DNA from: Nemophila menziesii
Taxonomy: Eukaryota; Streptophyta; Magnoliopsida; Boraginales; Hydrophyllaceae
Assembly (NCBI GenBank): GCA_029959085.1
Contig: JARWIR010000003.1
Span: forward strand, 35,699,505 to 35,763,504
Direction of reading: 5' to 3'
Length of the DNA stretch: 64,000 bases
Numbering within the stretch: the first letter of the stretch is position 1; each line of letters starts with the position of its first letter. Of this stretch, positions 22,950 through 33,929 are shown piece after piece. Position numbers and translations under genes: made by a program. The notes under the pieces are model-generated. The model did not search any database. It had not been told where the DNA came from and saw only the letters and a program-made list of their open reading frames with translations.

Positions 22950-23165
22950 TCCTATACCTCGTCTCCTCACTTACATTCGCATGAAAAAAAAATCATCTCT
23001 TCACAATCATAGTCGCTCGTCTGAACAAGAAAATCGCCACCACTCTGGAACCAATCTCCACCATCATCAACCCGGTCTGACCACCAAGCCACTACTGCTC
23101 AAAAAACAGTCGCCACTCGAGAACCATTCTCCACCATAAAAATACCCATATTAAGGTAAAAAATA
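22950..23165 (-). repeat. reverse-oriented copy of the 5.3-6.7 kb repeat
   Basis: Read on the minus strand it contains GATGATGGTGGAGATTGG, GAGTGGTGGCGATTTTCTTGT and CCTTAATATGGG, matching the plus-strand units at 5.3-6.7 kb. Two partial units are present. Confidence 0.6.
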
Positions 23166-23560
23166 ATTTTATCTTAATCGAAGGGATGAGTTTTAGGTTT
23201 TATGTTTTCATTGTTTTTAATGTTTACTTTTTTTCTTTTTTGTTCAATGCTATGAAGGAGATGAGTTTTACCTTTAATATTTTATTGTTTTTCAACGTTT
23301 ACTTTTTCTTTCATTTATTGTTCCAATAGATGCGAGTGGAAGAGATAGTTTTAGGTTTCATGTTTTCATTGCTTTAAACGTTTACTTTTTTTCTTCAATG
23401 TGCGTGTAAAAAAGATGAGCTTTGGTTTATGTTTCATTTTTTTCTACGTTTACTTATTCTTTCTTTTTTATTTTTCCAGTGAACAGAGATTAGTTTTATG
23501 TTTATTGTTTCAGTTGTTTTTCAGTGTCTACTTTTTATTTTATTTTGTTATGGAATATTT
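23165..23560. repeat. ~75-bp tandem repeat, five diverged copies
   Basis: A GATGAGTTTTAGGTTT-like block followed by ATGTTTTCATTG and CGTTTACTTTTTTTC recurs at 23185, 23260, 23344, 23414 and 23488, with spacing of 70-84 bp. ORFs across it reflect T-rich low complexity. Confidence 0.75.
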
Positions 23561-23676
23561 CAACGTTTTCGAATATATACTATTTTAACTGTCAACCCAC
23601 TGTTTTGTACTATCATTCCATTATTGTATTGTCAACCCACTATTTTTCACTGTCAACTCATGATTTTTATAGTGTC

Positions 23677-25033
23677 TGTTGGCATATAGCCTCCCTAATT
23701 AGGTGTTTTAATGTGACAAATCCTCTTGTGATTAGTGTGCTAATTTCTATTGTTATTGACATTCTTTCTTGCACTCTATTTCATCAAAAAGCTCTTTCTT
23801 TATCTTGTTGATCAACCTTATAGTTTTATCTTAAGAAACTAATTCTCATACAAGTGCTATTAACCTTATCTTTATGTTTATTGAGAATTAGCTTTAGTGT
23901 TCAACTTCAAAGATTCATAGAATGATGTTTGCAACAACTTTCATGAAGAAGAGCTATTGATCCAAGTTGTTATTCTTCAAAGAATACTTGGCGCGGTACA
24001 CCGGTGCGGTATACCGGACCAGGCGCGGACCAGGGCGCGGTATAGAGGACTAGCCCGTCAGTATGCAAGAAAATCAACCACTGAAGCGCGGTACACCGCT
24101 GCGGTATACCGCAAGATAGGGTTTTCTGCACTAAAGCCAAGTCATAAGAAATATATCCGTTGGGAGATTAATAGATCCGTTGGACTCAAGCCTTATGACC
24201 GTTGGAAGCCATTTTCTACTATAAATTGAAGCTCTTTGAAGGCTACAACTACACCAACTAATTACAAACATTAAGGGGCTTAATTGCTATCATTCAAGAA
24301 GGTGTCAAGAGCTATACATAGTCAAATTCAATCTTAGTGAGCTTATAAATCCTTTCAAGGAGTTAATCAATTAAGCCACAAGGTTCTATCCACTCAAGAA
24401 GGAGTATACAAGCTTATAGTCATATCCACTCTTTAGGAGTTTTAGATACAAGCTTTAATTAGCAAACCTTTAAACACTTTGTTGCTATCCTCTTAAGTCT
24501 AGGTCTTGTAATAGATAGATTAAGAGAGAATTCAAGTATAGGGAGTATACTTGGTGTCCTTGTGTTGTGATTACGCAAGTGGTGTGTCCTTCGTGTTATC
24601 GAAGAGTTTGTAAAGGTTATTGTGTTCTCGACCCGATTAAGAGAGACACGGAAGCTTAGTGAAAAGCTTGAAATCCTAAGGAGGCTTCCTTAGGTAGTGG
24701 ATGTAGGGAAACCGAACCACTATAAATCGTGTGTATCTTTCTATCCCTACTCTATTTACTTTCCGCACTCTATTTGTTTGATTATATGCTTGCATGAATT
24801 GTTTATCTAGGTTATCTAACATATAGTCTTCTAGAGTAGTTTAAGATATTGGATTAGCTTTTCACTAGTTATACTTTTATATCAAACCTTCTCTTTACAT
24901 TGCATGATCCTATAAGTGTTTGATTTTATTAGTTGACCTAGAAGTGTTTCTCTTAAACTTATTATTGTCCAAAAGATTTTAATTAGGCATTATCTTATTA
25001 GTAATCCTATTCACCCCCCCTCTAGGACTTTCA
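23677..25033 (+). repeat. 5' LTR of the 23.7-30.4 kb element
   Basis: It starts TGTTGGCATATAG and ends CTAGGACTTTCA. It holds two pairs of near-palindromes, GCGGTACACCGG/GCGGTATACCGG (23994-24018) and GCGGTACACCGC/GCGGTATACCGC (24087-24111). An ORF of 90 codons at 23957-24229 covers this region and is duplicated in the other LTR. I regard it as incidental because it spans the repeats and has no recognisable domain. Confidence 0.9.
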
Positions 25034-25035
25034 AT

Positions 25036-25047
25036 TGGTATCAGAGC
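25036..25047 (+). promoter_or_regulatory. primer binding site (initiator tRNA-Met)
   Basis: TGGTATCAGAGC lies 2 bp after the LTR end. It is the standard complement of the 3' end of initiator tRNA-Met used to prime minus-strand synthesis in copia elements. Confidence 0.92.
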
Positions 25048-25057
25048 CTAACTCTAC

Positions 25058-26143
25058 GTGAATAGCTTAATCGTTAGTAGAGTAAACGATATGGAATTTA
25101 ATCTTTTGGAAAGTTCGTCTTCTACACGACCTCCACTTTTTGTAGGAACTTACTATTTCGCTTGGAGAACAAAAATGGAGGAATTTATAAAAGCCGAAGA
25201 TCCCGATCAATGGAGAATTGTAAAAGAAGGTCCATTTGTCCCTTATAAAGAAGAGTTAAATGAAGAAGGAGTTCTCAAGCTAAATCAAGAAGAAAAAGAG
25301 TTTGATGAACTCACCATTGAGGAAAAGGCTAAGCTCACTCAAAATGCAAAACCAATGTACACTCTCATTCGTGGAATTTCCGAAGAAATTTTCTCACAAA
25401 TGTTAGATTGTAAAACCGCAAAAGAGCTTTGGAATCGTTTGGAGTTTATATATGGAATTGTCGAAAATAATGAAGAAGAAGAAGTCTCAATCCATAATGA
25501 ATCTCACAACGATTTTAAACCTAATCATGAGGTAGCACTTTATCCTAACTCTTTATCTCTTCCTTATAATTATTGTGATATTAGACAAATTTCATCCCTT
25601 CTCAAAATTCTTGATTCTCAAATCCATTTAAATAATCTTATGTTAAAAAAGGGTAATATTGAGCCAAAGAAGTGTTTTAAATGTTGTATCACTTTGGATG
25701 ACATTCTTGGCAATACCAAAAACCCGTGTTTTGAAAACATTTTTATTTTAAATAAATGGAAACATCCCTTGAAGAAAAACATAGAAGGTTTTAAAAAATT
25801 GGATGAAGCTTTTTCCCTTGCTCTTGATGCTTTAAAAAATCATCCTTTCTCAAATATCACTCCTTTTGATCCAAATGATTTTTTCAAAGAAAAATTATAT
25901 GTTAGTGACAATTTGGATATTGGAAAAAATGTGGAAACTTCTTGTTCAAAACCTTTACATGGTTACTCTATTCAAAAAAGAAGTTATTGCAACTATTGTG
26001 GTAAACCCGGTCATCATGCTTCTACGTGCCATTACCATGAACAACTTATTAGTGGATCTTTGATACCGTCATGGGAAAAACCAATATGGATCGTGACAAA
26101 TGCTGATAACATTTCCGGATCCATTCCACCTCGGGTACCATAG
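25058..26143 (+). CDS. gag: Gag protein of non-autonomous LTR element, 361 aa
   Basis: This would be the structural protein that packages element RNA into particles. The N-terminal part (residues ~25-130) has the copia gag pattern, with FVGTYYFAWRTKMEEFIKAE followed by DQWRIVKEGPFVP and a later TAKELWNRLEFIYG. Near residue 313 is an intact CCHC zinc knuckle, CNYCGKPGHHASTC (C-x2-C-x4-H-x4-C), which binds nucleic acid. A weakly conserved charged middle lies between. The first ATG is at 25058, 10 bp after the primer site; MEFNLLESS at 25091 is an alternative start. The frame is open to TAG with no break. No protease follows, so maturation would depend on another element. Confidence 0.8.
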   Translation: MNSLIVSRVNDMEFNLLESSSSTRPPLFVGTYYFAWRTKMEEFIKAEDPDQWRIVKEGPFVPYKEELNEEGVLKLNQEEKEFDELTIEEKAKLTQNAKPMYTLIRGISEEIFSQMLDCKTAKELWNRLEFIYGIVENNEEEEVSIHNESHNDFKPNHEVALYPNSLSLPYNYCDIRQISSLLKILDSQIHLNNLMLKKGNIEPKKCFKCCITLDDILGNTKNPCFENIFILNKWKHPLKKNIEGFKKLDEAFSLALDALKNHPFSNITPFDPNDFFKEKLYVSDNLDIGKNVETSCSKPLHGYSIQKRSYCNYCGKPGHHASTCHYHEQLISGSLIPSWEKPIWIVTNADNISGSIPPRVP

Positions 26144-26782
26144 TAATTTGCATTGAAGGTATTGAGCGTCAAGAAAATGGAATTTCATGCTAAAGGACGT
26201 TCAAACCTCATAAAAGGGAAATACGGTGATATTCTTTCCTCTCTTGTGTTTTTATATTGTGTTTTATGTGTTTTATCAACTTGTGATGCTATCTTGTTGT
26301 TCTTGACCTTGTTCATGCTTTAGTTTTGTTTTATTCTTGCATAGGGTCTTTTTGCACTTTTAGAAAACTTAGGGTCTTTTTGTGAAATTAACTGTTATAT
26401 GCGTTTTTAGCTTCTCCTTGGCTTTTCTTTTCAAAACGAAGATGCTCAAAATTATTTTATATCATTCCGAGTCATTTGGGGAAGTTTCGATTGTGTTTCG
26501 GGTGTTTTTAAAAGAATCAAAAATTGGATTTTAATTACCCAAACCGAACACTCGTGCGGTGCACCGGACGAATCCCGCGGTACACCGCACGTAAGGGTTT
26601 TATCAGTTTAAGGACCCGTTTTTCTGCACTTTTACTTCACTTCTTCATTTCATCTTCTTCACTCCTCCTCCTTTGGCGATTTCCGGCCAAAAACCCTCCG
26701 GCTCCACCACCAAAAACACCCTCTTTCACCACCAATATCACTCCTCCTTCTTCCTACTCCATTACCCACTTCATTTTCCACC
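26144..26782 (+). other. spacer between gag and second ORF
   Basis: Non-coding link with another pair of GCGGTGCACCGG and GCGGTACACCGC motifs at 26555-26590. A CT-rich and CCACC-rich run precedes the next start codon. Polymerase genes would lie around here in an autonomous copia element, but none is present. Confidence 0.6.
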
Positions 26783-28027
26783 ATGGTTAGAACCAAATCG
26801 ATTGCTAACAAGAAAAAGGCTTCCACCGGAGCCTCCTCAAGCCGCCACCGTGAACCATCTCCGGCGAAGTCACCATCACCACCACCACCACCACTCCGAC
26901 CATTCGATGCTCTACCGGGAAGAACGATTTGCCCCTCGGCATTTCCCTCCGGTGATGATTCTCTATTTAAACTATTTTCAATTCAACAATTTCATCATAT
27001 CTTTGCTTTTTCGGGTAGTCATTTAGCAACCGGGTTAATTGAAGATTTTTATACTAATTTTGAATTTAATCATGCTACTACTTCGGTTAAATCAACCGTT
27101 TCGGGTACCGTTATACGTTTAAAATCGAATGCTTTGTGCTCTAAATTTAATGTACCTTCGGATGGTTTTAGCGGGTTTTGGTCGAGTGGTTGGGATAATT
27201 CAAATATAGATATTGTTGCTCAAAATGAAGTGAATGAGTTCGTTAATAGTAGAATGATTGTTGCGGATGGAAATTGGAATATTCGTAACTTTGACCCGGA
27301 ATTTATCGTGGCCCACAAGTTTCTTATCTCGGCCGTTATTCCGAAAGATAAGCATGATGCCAAGCTTATCCCATATGAAGCTTATCTTTTATTCTTGATC
27401 TTCTCCAAACAACCTATAAACATCATTGCTATTATGCTAAAATGGATGAATCACGCTCGTGCCTCTCGGGATAAAGTCCCTTACGGTATATTTCTATCCA
27501 AAATCTTTGAGTTAAATGGTATTTCTTTCGGAGGAACTAATGTGAAACCAATGAATAAGTCATGGAACTTCGATTATCTCACGATTCTTAGGATGAAATT
27601 TGTTATTTATAACAACACATATGTTTCGGTCTCCACTATTAATCGTATCTCGGATGATAATATTCGTAATCGCATTCTTGGAGCTAAAAGCGAAACCGAT
27701 GGTCCGGAACTTGAGACTCTTATTTTAGTAGATAACCCGGATCAAGAAAACCCAAATCCAAATGAGCCCACTCCTAGCCAACCCATCAATGTTAACCCTC
27801 CTAATCCATCCGGTTTCGAAAGTGCTATGTCTCGTTTCATGGATTATATAGGAAGTAGATTTGTGGCTTTGGAAGATAAGTTAGAAAGAAAGTTTGGAGT
27901 TTTGGAAGAAAAGATAGGAAATCTTGCGAATGAGCTCTCGTGTATGAAAAGTGATGTTTCGTGCATTCGCGATGATATTGGGAATGGTAGAAGATCTAGG
28001 AGCCGATCTCCTCGTGATAACCGTTAA
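26783..28027 (+). CDS. second ORF, plant transposon-associated protein, 414 aa
   Basis: Function unknown. The N-terminus is basic and Ser/Pro-rich (residues 1-45, with a run of six prolines). The globular middle (~50-285) has LIEDFYTNF, VIRLKSNALCSKFNVP, HKFLISAVIPKDKHDAKLI, YLLFLIFSKQPINI and PYGIFLSKIFELNGI. This order resembles the plant-specific 'putative plant transposon protein' domain found in many retroelement-borne ORFs; I place it there by pattern only. The C-terminus has a predicted coiled coil (~355-395, FVALEDKLERKFGVLEEK) and a tail RRSRSRSPRDNR like an RS domain. No membrane segment or catalytic motif is seen, so it is not a polymerase. The start ATGG sits after CCACC. The frame is unbroken. 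Confidence 0.7.
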   Translation: MVRTKSIANKKKASTGASSSRHREPSPAKSPSPPPPPLRPFDALPGRTICPSAFPSGDDSLFKLFSIQQFHHIFAFSGSHLATGLIEDFYTNFEFNHATTSVKSTVSGTVIRLKSNALCSKFNVPSDGFSGFWSSGWDNSNIDIVAQNEVNEFVNSRMIVADGNWNIRNFDPEFIVAHKFLISAVIPKDKHDAKLIPYEAYLLFLIFSKQPINIIAIMLKWMNHARASRDKVPYGIFLSKIFELNGISFGGTNVKPMNKSWNFDYLTILRMKFVIYNNTYVSVSTINRISDDNIRNRILGAKSETDGPELETLILVDNPDQENPNPNEPTPSQPINVNPPNPSGFESAMSRFMDYIGSRFVALEDKLERKFGVLEEKIGNLANELSCMKSDVSCIRDDIGNGRRSRSRSPRDNR

Positions 28028-28582
28028 TTCATCTTGTTTGGTGTTTGGTGTTTGGTGTTTAAAATCCTTCTTGGTGGTTTATGTGTCTTTAATTGCTTAT
28101 GTGGTTTTTATTAGAACTTGTTTTATGGATGTTTATGCTTTTTAAGTTTATGGGTCCGTGTTTTGGACATCTAGGATTTTACTATTATGATTTCTATGTT
28201 AGAATGCTAAATGTTTCTTTTGGATAATTGATACTTGCTTTGATCTTGATTGTTAGTTGCTTATGTTTGTTGAAATGTTCTTTATGTTGCTAACATGATC
28301 TTTGATGTTATAGGTACTTCTTGATATTGCTTCTTAGTCCCTATAGTTTGCTCTCTTTAGCCTTGTTCCTAAATAGATTGAAAATTGCATTGTGGTCCCA
28401 AATAGATCTTTCAAAATTGCGTTTGGCCCCCAAACTTTTGAAAAATACATCTTGACCCCTTATTTTTTCGAAAAATACATTTTTACCCCTAAACCTTCTT
28501 CAAAATGTTTTCAAGTGTTCTTATTAGGGAAAAATTGTCAATCAAACTTTTTCAAAATTAAAACAAACTCTATGCACTATGT

Positions 28583-29074
28583 AAGGGGGAGACTTTGTTT
28601 AAAATTTTAAAAACTCACATGCTTAAACTAATCTTTTATTTCATATATTGCAACTAATCGTTTGTGTCATTAGAAAGCATTTGAAATGAACTTGTATCAA
28701 TCAAGGAGTTGGTAAATATCTCTATCCTTAACTCTTGCTTTTCAATTATCTATCTTTGTGCATCTCTTTCTAAAAATCGTCTTTATCCAAAACTTTTGCA
28801 CACTCTCTCTATCATTGTTTAAAATCTATTCACTCGAGTTATCTTTGCTCTTCTACTCTTAGTTGTTTTTACCCCGTCTTTTTGATGAAGACAAAGGGGG
28901 AGAAATATTATGTGCACTAAAACTTTCAAAACTTGCACGGCTTAAAACTCACATATGCATCTCAAATTTTATGCTTATTGTGAGGGGGAGCTTTATTTCA
29001 TTAGTACTTAAACTTTTATATCTTTCCTAAAGGTGTTTTAGTGAAGGATTTGTCATCATCAAAAAGGGGGAGAT
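28583..29074 (+). promoter_or_regulatory. four polypurine tracts before the 3' LTR
   Basis: AAGGGGGAG-type tracts occur at 28583-28591, 28893-28902, 28982-28990 and 29062-29074. Only the last abuts the LTR and is expected to be the functional primer. Multiple tracts are a known Sirevirus trait. Confidence 0.75.
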
Positions 29075-30431
29075 TGTTGGCATATAGCCTCCCTAATTAG
29101 GTGTTTTAATGTGACAAATCCTCTTGTGATTAGTGTGCTAATTTCTATTGTTATTGACATTCTTTCTTGCACTCTATTTCATCAAAAAGCTCTTTCTTTA
29201 TCTTGTTGATCAACCTTATAGTTTTATCTTAAGAAACTAATTCTCATACAAGTGCTATTAACCTTATCTTTATGTTTATTGAGAATTAGCTTTAGTGTTC
29301 AACTTCAAAGATTCATAGAATGATGTTTGCAACAACTTTCATGAAGAAGAGCTATTGATCCAAGTTGTTATTCTTCAAAGAATACTTGGCGCGGTACACC
29401 GGTGCGGTATACCGGACCAGGCGCGGACCAGGGCGCGGTATAGAGGACTAGCCCGTCAGTATGCAAGAAAATCAACCACTGAAGCGCGGTACACCGCTGC
29501 GGTATACCGCAAGATAGGGTTTTCTGCACTAAAGCCAAGTCATAAGAAATATATCCGTTGGGAGATTAATAGATCCGTTGGACTCAAGCCTTATGACCGT
29601 TGGAAGCCATTTTCTACTATAAATTGAAGCTCTTTGAAGGCTACAACTACACCAACTAATTACAAACATTAAGGGGCTTAATTGCTATCATTCAAGAAGG
29701 TGTCAAGAGCTATACATAGTCAAATTCAATCTTAGTGAGCTTATAAATCCTTTCAAGGAGTTAATCAATTAAGCCACAAGGTTCTATCCACTCAAGAAGG
29801 AGTATACAAGCTTATAGTCATATCCACTCTTTAGGAGTTTTAGATACAAGCTTTAATTAGCAAACCTTTAAACACTTTGTTGCTATCCTCTTAAGTCTAG
29901 GTCTTGTAATAGATAGATTAAGAGAGAATTCAAGTATAGGGAGTATACTTGGTGTCCTTGTGTTGTGATTACGCAAGTGGTGTGTCCTTCGTGTTATCGA
30001 AGAGTTTGTAAAGGTTATTGTGTTCTCGACCCGATTAAGAGAGACACGGAAGCTTAGTGAAAAGCTTGAAATCCTAAGGAGGCTTCCTTAGGTAGTGGAT
30101 GTAGGGAAACCGAACCACTATAAATCGTGTGTATCTTTCTATCCCTACTCTATTTACTTTCCGCACTCTATTTGTTTGATTATATGCTTGCATGAATTGT
30201 TTATCTAGGTTATCTAACATATAGTCTTCTAGAGTAGTTTAAGATATTGGATTAGCTTTTCACTAGTTATACTTTTATATCAAACCTTCTCTTTACATTG
30301 CATGATCCTATAAGTGTTTGATTTTATTAGTTGACCTAGAAGTGTTTCTCTTAAACTTATTATTGTCCAAAAGATTTTAATTAGGCATTATCTTATTAGT
30401 AATCCTATTCACCCCCCCTCTAGGACTTTCA
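29075..30431 (+). repeat. 3' LTR of the 23.7-30.4 kb element
   Basis: Same length and sequence as the 5' LTR wherever compared, including the two pairs of GCGGTAC motifs at 29392-29416 and 29485-29509. It is followed by the target duplication GTGTC. The identity suggests very recent insertion. Confidence 0.92.
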
Positions 30432-30479
30432 GTGTCACCCGATTATTTTTTACCGTCAACCCGTTATGTTTTATTCATG

Positions 30480-31632
30480 CTTTTAATCCTTATTATTTTT
30501 GTTTTTATGAACATGCAGGTTTGACGATTCAAAGGAAGTGAATTAATTCTCTGTTATAAAATAGAAAATATTATATAATATATTAGTTTTAGAATAGAAA
30601 ATATTGTAATTATAGAAATATTTTGATTTTAGAATTTTGTAACACCTAATCCAGCTGGCCTAAATGGGGGCCTCTTCGAAATGTCCTACCAGAGGTAAAC
30701 TAATTAAGAATGTTTCTAGTTATTGTGTGTCAGATAAATAAATAGAAAGGTAACTTACACTTGGTTGTCCAAGCTTTTTAACCCCAGGTGGAATAAAAAC
30801 TTTGCTCTTCCCCTCTTTATCAGGTGTAGTAAGCTTCGAAATTTCCAAAGATGGTTGTTTGTTTGGTGTGAACTACAACAACCACATAGAAGATTAAGTT
30901 TATAACACTTCTTATGCTACACCCATAATAACAAATGTGTACATATACTAATCTTCTCACCAAACGTAGAATTCTAAACCCGTGATTGTTTCTTTGGTTT
31001 CATACACTTACTCTGTACATGCTTATCCTTAACTACAAGACCAACTGTGTTAGTGGTACTTGTTTGCGTCATTACACCTGTTATCTCATCAATTTCATTG
31101 GTATCCTATGCAAATTATTAAATTAACAACTCAAATAGGTAAAAAATATATAATCTATTCAAATAATTAACTTTACGTACCTTAGATGGTTGACTATCAT
31201 CAAACAACTTGGACACAACCTTTGACTCTTGTTCTCGTTTGTCACTTTGGCCAACAGACACCTTCTCTTATTTTGAATTGGATGATGTAGCACCTCTCTA
31301 CGCTTTAGATTTAGGTCTCCTACCTTTTGGACTAAGTACTTGGGTTGTTACCACAATATTACTATTTCTCACCTCTAACTGCACATCACTTGACTCAATA
31401 TCAACGTCAACCTTACTCTTGGATCCCGTAACACAAAGTTCACTCACTAAAGCATCAACATTCACTTCAATATTGATAATGTTAATATTCATATTACTAT
31501 TCGAAGCCTCAACGTATACATTATTTGAACTAAGGTTGTCTTGTTCCTAAGTCTAAGTGAATGTCTTTTGTCATCTTTCACAACGCTACTACCTTGGCTT
31601 TGAGACTCTGAGGATATCTTGTTTGGTGTTGA
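30480..31632. other. no intact gene; possible downstream part of the MULE
   Basis: AT-rich. Minus-strand peptide pieces around 31298-31550 could be the low-complexity C-terminal region of the neighbouring transposase, but I see no domain. Confidence 0.4.
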
Positions 31633-33929
31633 TCATATGGTAGTTGGTTCTTGATCCTCCATTACATTAACTGATACATCCTCATTATTCATAGATGGAC
31701 CCACGTTTGTATCATTAAACACGCTTTCTGCAAGACTTTGTAACTGATTTTTAGTTGGATAACTCCTTTTATTGTGACCACCAACCTTGCACAAATTACA
31801 TTTACCTTTTAACCCAGATCTCCCTATCTTCTCCACATTCACCCTCACACTTTCTTTCACTTTTGATTTTCCTTTTTCTTTTTTCATCCTCTCCTCTTCA
31901 TCTTCCCCATCTACCCTATCTCTTTTTTTAGGTCTTCCACAAAGCTTAACACCCTTAGGAGGAATACCTTTTGGGTCATTAGTTTGATGCCACAAATTAG
32001 GCCTGTTAATAGGTCCAATATAAGGCGCATATGTTATTTTAAATGTACTGGTATTAAAATATTCTGATGTGTATGCCTGTGGCTCAAGACCCGAGTAAGC
32101 TAATGCAGAAATGACGTGGACACATGGCATGCCTGACAATTCCCACCCTCTACAAGCACATGTAAAAGTGGACAAGTCTACAACAAATTGTCCCCCACTA
32201 ACACCCTTAACCAGAAAAGAACTATCCCCACAAAGAACAGGCACCCATTTGGAGGCCCACTTTTTCTTGTTGTTCATCAATTTTCTTATTTTTGGGCATA
32301 TTTCCCCTTTCCATCTAGATATCCATCTTCTTCTCTTTTCAAGTCTCTCTACTATATACATCATAATTCACTCTGAACAAACTAGCATCCAGTAGTTGTT
32401 TAATCCATGACTCGCACATGTTATTTAACAACACATCACAATTTGTATTAGTCCTAAAATGTGACCTACTCCAATACCTTGGGGGTTCTTTAGCTAGCCA
32501 TTCATAAGCTTCACCATCCATGCTTCTAATCACCTCCATAATCTTTGTAAATCTCTCCACATACATTGGTCTTGCCGCCTCCCACATTTTATCTTTGAGG
32601 GTAAACGAGCCATGTTTTTTCTTAAATTTTTGGTGTTGATGCCTTACACAATTTCTATGATCAACATTGGGCAACATTTCATCACTAGCAAAACCTAAAC
32701 CCTATGGTATTAACAATGTGACATTAGTATATAAAGTAAAAAAAGATACAATTCACAAAACAAGTAATAAAACTATACCTTTTGCTTGTCGGTTATAAAC
32801 ACCCACATTTCAGGATCATTAATATCAAGATCTTCTACTAATAGAGTTACAAACCACCTCTAAGTCTCCAAATTCTCAGTTTCAACCAAGGTATAACAAA
32901 TTGGAGAAATGCAATTGTTAGCATCCATCCCAACTGCCGTCAAAATAACTCTAGGGTGAGGTCCTTTCGTGTGACAACCATCCAACCCCACAACCTTCCC
33001 ACAACCTGCTTTGAACCCTCTTTTCAGTGGTTCTAAACAACAGTAAAACCTCAAGAACCTGTGTTCCCCACTAATATCATCTTCCTATGTTTTTATGAAT
33101 ACAGTTGATCCCGGATTAGTCCAAATTAACTCAGCACAATAGTCGTGTAACAAACTGTATTGATCCAAGAAGTTCACCTCATCTGAAGTCTTGCCCCTTT
33201 TAATAGCACGATAAGCTTGCCTTCTACTGATGCTTGTGTGAAGATCATGCAAGACCTATTCTTTCAATTCAATCGGTTTAATACCTGAGTGCAACCTAAG
33301 TCTTTGAGCATATCTCTTGAATAACATAATAGAATTTACATGCTTGTTGTTTAGAGCACAACCACAAGTATGTGTTTGGTTTAGTGTCTTAATTTGAAAA
33401 CAACCAGTTTTACAAACTATGGCAGATATAGACCACTCGCAATTCTTTCCCTACACTTGGCTCTAATTCTACTCTTCTCGTTACAAGGGAACCACACATT
33501 CCTAATCTCAACAAGCGCTTTTTATTTCACTATTTCTTTAAATTAGATACCTTTACTGAAAATCATACCAACCTTGAACTTAAGGTCCTCCATGTCCGCG
33601 CTTGCATTAAAACGGGAACCTTTCATACTTCGATCTCGAGACCCTACAACATCCTCATCGTTAGAAGAACCATCCAAGCTAACCAAGTGATCTGAATCTA
33701 CACATGAATCCTTATTGAACCCATCATCATCGCATTCATGTAGAACACTTGGACAAGGGAGGTCTAACCCATTAACGTGTAACGATTGCGAAGTACCGAC
33801 CCCACAAACTCAACCCCAATGTCGACATTCTTGTCGAACAATATATCATCTTCAACGTTGTCATCACTATCGGCAAATGAATCGTCAGAATTAGACTTCT
33901 CATCTCTGGAATTAACATTCTCAGAATCT
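31633..33929 (-). pseudogene. mudrA-like: Mutator-like (MuDR/MULE) transposase, lightly damaged
   Basis: A cut-and-paste transposase of the MULE family. In order on the minus strand: an acidic N-terminus (~33900), a MuDR DNA-binding-like region (CEWSISAI, TLNQTHTCG; ~33450-33350), the MULE core with GKVVGLDGCHTKGP and TAVGMDANNCI (~32990-32930), then ITDKQK at 32779. A 77-bp GT-AG intron (32778-32702) joins to GLGFASDE and HRNCVRH. The C-terminus has a SWIM zinc finger CACRGWELSGMPCVH (~32130). A zinc knuckle follows with its last Cys replaced by Tyr (CNLCKVGGHNKRSYP). Damage includes an in-frame TAG where Trp is usual (32860), a frameshift near 32365 and several stops upstream of 33060. Confidence 0.82.

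Larger units (their letters stand above)
23677..30431 (+). mobile_element. complete non-autonomous copia/Sirevirus-like LTR element
   Basis: Two 1357-bp direct LTRs (23677-25033 and 29075-30431) flank a 4041-bp interior, and a perfect 5-bp duplication GTGTC lies at 23672-23676 and 30432-30436. The LTRs show no difference where I compared them, and corresponding positions are exactly 5398 bp apart. The interior has a tRNA-Met-type primer site, a gag ORF, a second ORF of 414 codons and four polypurine tracts. It has no protease, integrase, RT or RNase H. Multiple polypurine tracts and LTR palindromes are described for Sireviruses, which is why I suggest that group. It must be mobilised in trans if it still moves. 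Confidence 0.88.
23588..30475. repeat. ~22-bp tandem array split by the LTR element
   Basis: GTCAACCCACT.TTTT-type units occur at 23591, 23628 and 23652 on the left and at 30434 and 30455 on the right. Removing the inserted LTR element (23677-30431) and one GTGTC rejoins them into a continuous array. Confidence 0.65.

Noticed and set aside
23957..24229. Identical 90-codon ORF in both LTRs
   Set aside because: The duplication only reflects LTR identity. The peptide spans the repeated GCGGTAC motifs and shows no domain. Kept as a low possibility only.
26673..27026. His-rich 117-codon ORF overlapping ORF2
   Set aside because: An alternate frame of the CCACC repeats at the start of ORF2.
31209..31550. 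113-codon plus-strand ORF opposite the MULE region
   Set aside because: Low-complexity Ser/Thr/Leu peptide antisense to the likely transposase C-terminus; no domain or start context.
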